Shown one piece after another: positions 7,810 through 15,371 of a stretch of DNA of 33,589 nucleotides; within the stretch, counting starts at the first letter, position 1; each line of letters opens with the position of its first letter. The notes below the pieces were generated by a model, which worked only from the letters and a program-made list of their open reading frames with translations, searched no databases and was not told the DNA's origin. Position numbers and translations under genes: made by a program. This DNA comes from Bryobacterales bacterium (GTDB lineage: Bacteria > Acidobacteriota > Terriglobia > Bryobacterales > UBA6623), in contig JAJDWM010000603.1 of the NCBI GenBank assembly GCA_022825595.1, forward strand, positions 1 to 33,589. The letters are read 5' to 3'.

Positions 7810-10800
7810 GTGAGCAACGGGTGGCAGTTCGACCCCTTGGTGCGGGAGTGGTTCGAAGGAAAGTTCGGAGAGCCGACAGACCCGCAGGCAGAAGGCTGGA
7901 AGGCGATTGCGTCCGGCAGGGACGTTCTGGTGTCCGCACCCACGGGCTCCGGGAAGACACTCGCCGCGTTCCTGATCTGCTTGGACGGGTTGGTGCGACG
8001 TGCGCGGCGAGGGACTCTCCAAGACCGCACCGAGGCACTGTACGTCTCGCCGCTGAAGGCCCTCAGCAGCGACATTGCGAAGAATCTCGAAGGACCGCTG
8101 TCGGAGATCCGCAGCCTGGCCGAGAAGCGGGGCACTCCCCTCCAGCCCATACGGACGGCCGTCCGCACCGGGGACACTCCCGCCTACGCTCGCCAGAAGA
8201 TGCTCAGCGAGGTGCCCCATGTTTTGGTCACGACTCCGGAATCCCTGTTCATACTGCTGACCGCCGATCGCAGCCGGGCGCTCGTTCGCACTGCCCGGAC
8301 ACTGGTCGTCGACGAGATACACGCGGTCGCCGGCAACAAGCGCGGATCGCATCTTGCGCTCACCCTCTCGCGACTGGACAGGCTGTGCCGGGGGGAGAGC
8401 GGCAGGCGGCCGCAGAGGATTGGCCTCTCGGCGACCGTGCGACCAATGCGCGAGGTCGCGCGGTTCCTTGTAGGCGGGACAGGCTCGGGAGAGCGTGACT
8501 GCGAAATCGTCCGGTTCGGGCACAGGCGGGAGATGGACGTGTCGGTGGTATTGCCGCAGGAACCTCTCGGGGCCGTGGCGACGAACGAGCAATGGGAGGA
8601 GACGTACGACACTCTCGCCGGGCTGGTGATGGCCCACCGGACCACCCTGATCTTCGTGAACACCCGGCGGCTCTCCGAGCGCGTCGCTCACCGGCTCGTC
8701 GAGAGGCTGGGCCCGGACGCAGTCCTACCGCATCACGGCAGCCTCTCCCGGAAACTGCGGATCGAGGCCGAGGACCGGCTCAAGAATGGACTCCTCCGCG
8801 CTGTGGTGGCTACGGCGTCCTTGGAACTTGGTATCGACGTCGGCTCGGTTGACCTAGTCTGCCAAATCGGGTCCCCGCGCTCAATCTCCGTGGCCCTTCA
8901 GCGGATCGGCCGCTCGGGTCACTGGGTCGGCGCATTGCCCAAGGGCCGGTTCTTCCCGCTTACCCGGGACGGGCTTGTCGAGTGCGCTGGGCTGGTCCGC
9001 GCCATTCGAAACGGCGACCTGGACCGCCTCGAAATCCCGCAGGCGCCGCTCGACCTGCTCGCCCAGCAGATGGTCGCCGCTGTGGCGTGCGAGGAGCTGG
9101 GAGAGGAAGAGCTGCTGGCGCTGGCTAGGGAGGCTCACCCCTATCGCGCGCTGAGCCGAAAGGACTACGGCGACGTCTTGGGCATGGTGGCCGCAGGTGT
9201 GGCTCCGTCACGAGGCCGTCACGGCGCGTATGTTCACAGGGACCGCGTCCATGGACGACTGCGGCCGCGCCGTGGCGCCCGGCTAGCGGCGATCACTTCG
9301 GGAGGGGCGATCCCAGACACGGCCCAGTACCTCGTGGTGGCCGAACCGGAAGGCGGAGCAGTGGGCATGGTCGACGAGGACTTCGCGGTCGAGAGCAGCA
9401 TCGGGGACGTTTTCCTGCTGGGAACGACCTCGTGGCGGGTCCGGCGGGTCGAAGCCGGCCAGATCCGCGTGGAAGACGCCCGGGGTGCGGCCCCGACCGT
9501 CCCGTTCTGGCTCGGCGAAGCTCCGGGACGGACGCCAGAACTCTCCTCCCACGTGTCCGCGATCAGGGAGCGGGTCGATGGCTTGGAATCGGGGAGCTCC
9601 GACCGATCGGGCGCATACCGATTCCTGACGGAGGAATGCGGGCTGGACCGAGAGGGAGCAGGGCAGGTAGTCGACTACATCGCAGCGGGGCGGAGCCTGC
9701 TGGGAGTCGTTCCCTTGGCCAAGCGGATCGTGGCCGAGCGGTTCTTCGATGAGTCGGGAGGAATGCAGCTTGTGATCCACTCACCGCTGGGTGTGAGGAT
9801 CAACCGCGCATGGGGGCTTGCCCTGCGCAAGAGGTTCTGCCGGTCCTTCAACCTCGAATTGCAGGCCGCCGCGACGGACGACGGCGTCCTGATCTCCCTC
9901 ATGGAGCAGCACTCTTTCCCTCTGGACCTGGTCTTCGGATTCGTCCAAGGCCCAACCCTCGAGCACGTGCTTACCCAAGCCCTGCTCGACTCCCCCATGT
10001 TCACGGCGCGTTGGCGGTGGAACGCCTCTCGTGCTCTGGCGGTCCTGCGCTTCGCGGGCGGGCGGAAAGTCCCGCCTCCGATCCAGCGCATGCGGTCTGA
10101 CGACCTCTTGGCGGCGGTCTTCCCGGATCAGGCTGCCTGCGCGGAGAACCTCTCTGGCGAGATTCGCGTGCCCGATCATCCGCTGGTGAGGGAGACGATC
10201 GGGAATTGCCTCCAAGAGGCGATGGACCTCCGGGGCCTGGCCCGCTTGTTGGACTCGATCCGGGCAGGCCGGACCCGCGTAGAAGTCCGCGAAACGCCCG
10301 AGCCGTCGCCGTTCTCCCACGAAATCCTCAACGCGAGCCCCTACGCGTTCCTGGACGACGCCCCGCTGGAAGAGCGCCGGGCCCGGGCCGTTCAGATGAG
10401 GAGGACTCTGGACGCGAAGCAGCTGGCAACGAACGCCGCACTCGACCCTCGGGTGATCGAAGATGTGGAGCGCACCGTCCAGTGCACGGTCCGGGATCCG
10501 GACGAGATGCATGACGCGCTGCTCTCGCTAGTCGCGCTGCCCGAGCGTGAGGAGTGGAGCGACCACTTCAGTGCGCTGGTCTCCCAGGCAAGAGCGACCA
10601 CGCTGAGGGTCGGCGGCCGGGCGTTCTGGGTCTCGGCAGAGCGGCTTGAGCTGGCCTCGCGCATCTATCCCGGGGCCGGTGCTTCTCAAGGGCTCGCAGC
10701 GGTGGCTCCGGAGCAGCCGCTGCCGGACAGCCGGCAGGGCTGCGTGGCCGAAATGCTGCGCGGCTGGTTCGACTGCACAGGGCCGAGCACGGCTGGCTTC

Positions 10801-12078
10801 ATGGCGTCAAGCCTGCAACTTCCCGCGTCTGTCGTTCAGGCGGCCCTGGCGCAGCTTGAGGCAGAGGGCGTAGTCTTGCGGGGGCGATTCAAGGACGTGT
10901 CCGAGGCCGCGGAGGTCGAGTGGTGCCACAGGAGGATCCTTGCGAGGATCCATCGTCAGACCCTGACGCGCCTCAGGCGTGAGATCGAGCCCGCGACAAG
11001 CGCAGACATCATGCGCTTCCTGTTCCGCTGGCAGCATGTGATGCCCGGAAGGAGGCTCCACGGCACAGACGGCACGCTGCAAGTCCTCAGGCAGCTGCAA
11101 GGTTTCGAGATTCCCGCGGCCGCGTGGGAGTCTGGGATTCTGCCGGCGAGGGTCGAGGACTACAAGGCGGCCCACTTGGACCGTCTCTGCCTCTCCGGCG
11201 AAGTCCTGTGGGGCAGGATGTCCCCGCACCCCGCCTTCGCTCGCCCAGCGACCCCCGATAGGTCGCGAGGCGGCGTCCGCCGGCGTCGCGTTCGGCCCAC
11301 TCGCTCGGCCCCGGTCACCTTCGTGCTCCGCGAGGACGCGGAATGGCTGCTTCCCTTCCTGCGTCATGGCGCCGAGGCCTCCGATGGGCCGCTTTCTTGG
11401 CCCGCCCAAGACGTCGCGAAGTGCCTCAGGCGCCGGGGCGCGTGCTTCTTCAGCGACTTGGTGCGGCTGACCGGCAGGCTCCCGAGCGAGGTCGAGGAGG
11501 CCCTCTGGGAACTGACTGCCGCCGGTTCCGTGACAGCCGACGGCTTCGACAACCTCCGCGCGCTGATCGATCCAAAGCGCCGGGGTGGGACCGGGCGGGG
11601 GCGACTTGGCCGACCTCGGCACGCCCCAGGTAGGTGGACCCTGCAGGCGGAAGCAGTGCCGCATGACGACGGCATCGGCCAGGAGCGCCAGTACGAGCTC
11701 TTGGCAGGGCAGCTGCTGCAGAGGTGGGGCATCGTGTACCGAGACATGGTCCGCCGCGAGCTGGTCCTTCCGCGGTGGCGCGGTGTTCTGAAGGCACTGC
11801 GCCGCTTGGAGGCCCGAGGCGAGATTCGCGGAGGACGGTTCGCCCAGGCGTACTGCGGCGAGCAGTTCGCCCTTCCCGAGGCCCTAGAGCTCCTCCGCTC
11901 TGTCCGGCGGAGCGGGGCGGGGGATGAACCTGTCGAGCTCGGCGCCGCAGACCCGCTCAATCTCACGGGAGTCGTGCTTCCGGGGCCGCGGTGCAGCGTG
12001 AGCTCGCGGGACGTTCTGCGGTTTCGGGGAGGCGTTCTCGACCCAAGGCCCGACACCTCCTCGCTTGCAGTCGCCTGA
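7810..12078 (+). CDS. lhr: Lhr-type ATP-dependent DEAD/DEAH superfamily 2 helicase, long form
   Basis: VLVSAPTGSGKTLAAFLICLDGL (Walker A), LVVDEIHAVAG (DEIH), IGLSATVRP, TTLIFVNTRRLSERVAHRL, VATASLELGIDVGSVDLVCQIGSPRSISVALQRIGRSGH. The C-terminus carries Lhr-CTD-like wHTH regions. Likely GTG start at 7810; the ORF is open from 7714. Confidence 0.93.
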   Translation: MSNGWQFDPLVREWFEGKFGEPTDPQAEGWKAIASGRDVLVSAPTGSGKTLAAFLICLDGLVRRARRGTLQDRTEALYVSPLKALSSDIAKNLEGPLSEIRSLAEKRGTPLQPIRTAVRTGDTPAYARQKMLSEVPHVLVTTPESLFILLTADRSRALVRTARTLVVDEIHAVAGNKRGSHLALTLSRLDRLCRGESGRRPQRIGLSATVRPMREVARFLVGGTGSGERDCEIVRFGHRREMDVSVVLPQEPLGAVATNEQWEETYDTLAGLVMAHRTTLIFVNTRRLSERVAHRLVERLGPDAVLPHHGSLSRKLRIEAEDRLKNGLLRAVVATASLELGIDVGSVDLVCQIGSPRSISVALQRIGRSGHWVGALPKGRFFPLTRDGLVECAGLVRAIRNGDLDRLEIPQAPLDLLAQQMVAAVACEELGEEELLALAREAHPYRALSRKDYGDVLGMVAAGVAPSRGRHGAYVHRDRVHGRLRPRRGARLAAITSGGAIPDTAQYLVVAEPEGGAVGMVDEDFAVESSIGDVFLLGTTSWRVRRVEAGQIRVEDARGAAPTVPFWLGEAPGRTPELSSHVSAIRERVDGLESGSSDRSGAYRFLTEECGLDREGAGQVVDYIAAGRSLLGVVPLAKRIVAERFFDESGGMQLVIHSPLGVRINRAWGLALRKRFCRSFNLELQAAATDDGVLISLMEQHSFPLDLVFGFVQGPTLEHVLTQALLDSPMFTARWRWNASRALAVLRFAGGRKVPPPIQRMRSDDLLAAVFPDQAACAENLSGEIRVPDHPLVRETIGNCLQEAMDLRGLARLLDSIRAGRTRVEVRETPEPSPFSHEILNASPYAFLDDAPLEERRARAVQMRRTLDAKQLATNAALDPRVIEDVERTVQCTVRDPDEMHDALLSLVALPEREEWSDHFSALVSQARATTLRVGGRAFWVSAERLELASRIYPGAGASQGLAAVAPEQPLPDSRQGCVAEMLRGWFDCTGPSTAGFMASSLQLPASVVQAALAQLEAEGVVLRGRFKDVSEAAEVEWCHRRILARIHRQTLTRLRREIEPATSADIMRFLFRWQHVMPGRRLHGTDGTLQVLRQLQGFEIPAAAWESGILPARVEDYKAAHLDRLCLSGEVLWGRMSPHPAFARPATPDRSRGGVRRRRVRPTRSAPVTFVLREDAEWLLPFLRHGAEASDGPLSWPAQDVAKCLRRRGACFFSDLVRLTGRLPSEVEEALWELTAAGSVTADGFDNLRALIDPKRRGGTGRGRLGRPRHAPGRWTLQAEAVPHDDGIGQERQYELLAGQLLQRWGIVYRDMVRRELVLPRWRGVLKALRRLEARGEIRGGRFAQAYCGEQFALPEALELLRSVRRSGAGDEPVELGAADPLNLTGVVLPGPRCSVSSRDVLRFRGGVLDPRPDTSSLAVA

Positions 12079-12886
12079 GCTCGCTGGCCTGACGGGACCC
12101 GGAGGCGCTCGATAAGCGACCGACCGATTCTCCCGACTGGATCACCGTCCGGAATCGAGAGCCATTGATCGCGTTGTGCAGCGATTCGAGACTCTCGGTA
12201 GTCGCGCCGCAATCGATGGGCTTCGTCCGACCTCAAGCCGACAGCGTCTCGCTGGGCGAGGGCCGCGGGAATGCGATGGTCCACCGCAGGCTTGCACACG
12301 ACGGAGGCGAGTGGGAGAGCGACTTTCCCTCGCCAGAACCCGGAGTTCAATGCGGTGTGGTTTCGCCCTCTCGTGCGACCCGACTGGAACGCGCCAGCCT
12401 TCGCGACCGAATGGTGCGGCCCTACCGGTCGTCATTGCTGGTTGTCGCCTTCCCGCCCCTGTGTCTCTCGGCAGCTCAACTGTGGCGCTAGGATGGTGGG
12501 CTGGAGGCACGAAGTCGCGACGGAGTTTGACGATTGGAGAGACCGCGGTTCGCTGATTGCGATCGAGAAGGGACATCCGGTGGGTCACAGAAGTCTCTCA
12601 GCTGGGCGACCGACGTTCGGCCTTCGACTCTGGAGGCATAGACGCGGCAGTTCGCCGTCGGCAAGTTGTTTCTCCTCGCGTTGGCAGGTCACGGCGTTGC
12701 CTGTGTTGCCTGTCCGTGCCTTTGCGATCTCGACGATGGAGGTCGCTTGGTGAGCCGGAGTAGTGGTTCGCAGCGACACGGAGCTGTCACGGCCAAACTG
12801 AACACACACCCCGAAACAAACCCCGTAAACATCCGAGACTGACTCGGTCGGCGACGGCCCAGTCCACGTCGCAGCGAAGAAACCCG

Positions 12887-14647
12887 GTGAGCTCAAGCAT
12901 GGAACCCCATGACGTCCGCTACGAGCCCGACGAGCGGCCCCCTCTACCGATCACGGTCGGGCTCGGAATCCAGTACGCGATCCTCTGCATCGCCAGCGTG
13001 ATCCTGACGCCAACCGTGATGATCACCGTCGCCGGGGCGGGCGATGACTACCTGTCTTGGGCGGTGTGCGCAGCGCTCGTTATAAGTGGCGTAACAACGG
13101 CGATCCAAGCGCGCAAGGTGGGACGCATCGGCGCTGGCTACATCCTGGTCATGGGGAGCACTGGCGCGTTCCTCGCGGTGAGCGTGACGGCCCTCGAACA
13201 GGGCGGTCCCGGAATGCTCGCGACGCTCATAATCGCGTCTGCGCTGGTTCAGTTCGTCCTAGCGGCGAGGATGGCCTTTCTTAGGCGGGTCTTCACGCCC
13301 ACGGTCGCCGGCACTGTACTGTTGCTCATCCCCGTGACCCTCTCCCCCCTCATCGTCCGGAAGCTGGGCGAAGTGCCCCCGGACGCCTCGCCCGCCGCTG
13401 GCCCCGTCATCGCCGGAGTGACGCTGCTGGTCATGATCCTCGTCCCGCTTCGAGCCTCTGGACTGCTGCGCCTCTGGGCACCGGCTTTCGGCATCGTCGC
13501 TGGCTGCCTCACCGCCCGGCTTGCGTTCGGGATGTACGACACTTCGACGGTCTGGGATGCGCCGTGGATCGGGCTGCCCCAGTTGGCCTATCCCGGCGTC
13601 GACCTGAGCTTCCGGCCGGAGTTTTGGGCTCTCTTGCCGTCATTCATCATGGTGACGCTCGTGGGCGCGCTTGACACCCTCGGAGACGCGATCGCGATCC
13701 AGCGGGTTTCTTGGCGCAAGCCGCGCGCCATCGACTTTCGGTCCATCCAAGGCGCGATCGCAGCAGACGGGCTGGGCAATCTGCTCTCCGGCCTCTCGGG
13801 GACGGTTCCGAATACCACCTACGGCATGAGCATCAGCGTCGCCGAGCTCACCGGCGTCGCCGCCCGACGCATCGGGGTCTGCGTCGGTATCGTCTTCGTG
13901 GCGCTCGCGTTCCTGCCGAGGTTTATCGGCCTGATCGTAGCGATTCCGGGGCCGGTCGTCGGGGCATACTACATCGTCATCGGCGGCCTGATCTTCGTCT
14001 TTGGGATGAAGATTCTGCTGCAGGAGGGCCTGGACTATCGCAAGGGCCTCGTGGTGGGCGTCGCGTTCTGGATCGGGCTCGCGTTTCAGTTCGACTGGAT
14101 CTATCCGGAGTACTTCCAGGGCATATGGGCAGAACTCCTTGGCAACGGCATGACCGTCGGCGGCTTCACCGTGATCCTGCTCGCCATGTTCGGGGAGCTG
14201 GTCGGGGGGCGCCGGTCGCGCCTGAAGACCCAACTCACGCCCGAGATCTGGTCGGAGATCGATGACTTCATGGTCAGGTTCGCCGCAAGCAAGGGCTGGG
14301 ATGAGGATATGGAGGGGCGCCTACGCGCTGTGGGAGAGGAGACAGCGCACATTCTCATGCGTTCAGATGCGGACGAGGGGGCGGACGCACCGAAACGACG
14401 TCTGCTCCTGATCGCCGGCAGCGACGGCGACGCCGCCGACTTGGAGTTCATCGCGACGACCCATGAAGCGAACATCGAGGATCAGTTGGTAATGCTCAGC
14501 GAAGGGGCGCCGAGCTTCGGAGCAGAGACCCCGCTCAGGCTGCTCCGCCACTACGCCTCGTCCATACGCCACCAGCAGTACCACGACATCGACGTCCTGT
14601 CGATCCGCGTGGAGAGCGCCGCACAGCCGAGCAGGGGGATCGACTAG
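12887..14647 (+). CDS. NCS2-like (xanthine/uracil) permease with C-terminal GHKL/HATPase_c_2-like extension
   Basis: PLPITVGLGIQYAILCIASVILTPTVMI N-terminus; multiple TM helices; IQGAIAADGLGNLLSGLSGTVPNTTYGMSISVAELTGVAARRIG motif of NCS2. Tail from about 14230 (EIWSEIDDFMVRFAASKGWDEDMEGRLRAVGEETAHILM...) resembles RsbW-type anti-sigma ATPase domains. Confidence 0.9.
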   Translation: MSSSMEPHDVRYEPDERPPLPITVGLGIQYAILCIASVILTPTVMITVAGAGDDYLSWAVCAALVISGVTTAIQARKVGRIGAGYILVMGSTGAFLAVSVTALEQGGPGMLATLIIASALVQFVLAARMAFLRRVFTPTVAGTVLLLIPVTLSPLIVRKLGEVPPDASPAAGPVIAGVTLLVMILVPLRASGLLRLWAPAFGIVAGCLTARLAFGMYDTSTVWDAPWIGLPQLAYPGVDLSFRPEFWALLPSFIMVTLVGALDTLGDAIAIQRVSWRKPRAIDFRSIQGAIAADGLGNLLSGLSGTVPNTTYGMSISVAELTGVAARRIGVCVGIVFVALAFLPRFIGLIVAIPGPVVGAYYIVIGGLIFVFGMKILLQEGLDYRKGLVVGVAFWIGLAFQFDWIYPEYFQGIWAELLGNGMTVGGFTVILLAMFGELVGGRRSRLKTQLTPEIWSEIDDFMVRFAASKGWDEDMEGRLRAVGEETAHILMRSDADEGADAPKRRLLLIAGSDGDAADLEFIATTHEANIEDQLVMLSEGAPSFGAETPLRLLRHYASSIRHQQYHDIDVLSIRVESAAQPSRGID

Positions 14648-14910
14648 GGGGATCGATGCCCCGATCGGGATGACCCCAACCCGTCCGCCAGCGTGTGCCG
14701 ATAGCCGCTGCTGACGATTGCGACCTGGGCCGACGGTCTGCCCAGGCGCTCCGTCTCCACCCTCTCCACAACCCGAAGGACGTTGCGGGCCCCTGTGCGT
14801 CCACTCGACCGTTGCCGATGTTGACCTCGAACAGCAGCCCAGCGGCCATCGCAAGTCTGCACGATAGCGTGCGCACCCAAGCCGCCCGTCTCCCGCTATT
14901 GAGACGTGAC
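14640..14910 (-). pseudogene. Possible decayed ApbE-like FAD:protein FMN transferase fragment
   Basis: Minus-strand translations in shifting frames give GLGAHAIVQTCD / AAGLLFEVNIGNGRVDAQGP / RVVERVETERLGRPSAQVAIVSSGYRHTLADG / GWGHPDRGIDPP. Order and motifs resemble ApbE (GxxKGYAVD, LVNIGG, ATSGxYR, DGxxYSHxIDP). Confidence 0.35.
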
Positions 14911-15371
14911 GGGATCGGCGGCTGGTCAGACCTCCGCGAATACGTACGCGGAGAGTTCCGCCGAAGCTGTCCGCACCCTGTGAAACTACGACCGCGGCGG
15001 CTCGGGCGGCGGGCGCCAAAGAAGGAACTCGCCGTCGGCTGCCTGGAGGACCTGTCTCAGGCTGTGGGCTCGAGCAAGGCAACGGGATTGACCCGACCTT
15101 GCGCCTACCCGACAGGTTCCGAGACTGCGGTTGGGCTACCCGTTGCAACAGGAGATGGGAAGAGCGAACGATCACAAGTGGATTGCAGTAGACGGGCCCG
15201 CATCAACAGCTGGGGGTGACCGGCACCATGAGACGCCGTTCATTGCCGTCCGAGGGCAGCCTTCCGGAGCCGCCCCAGAGTGCCGATGTTCCCCGTATTT
15301 CGTCCAAACCCCGTGTGACGCAACCCGGTTGTCGCTAGAGTCTTAGGAAGGAGGTCTGCCGCCGGCGAGCA

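Noticed and set aside
7438-8691. 417-aa minus-strand ORF antisense to lhr 5' region
   Set aside because: Antisense to conserved helicase motifs; no recognisable domain; high-GC artefact.
12271-12753. 160-aa plus-strand ORF in the pre-permease gap
   Set aside because: No domain, atypical composition, no SD; not reported as a CDS.
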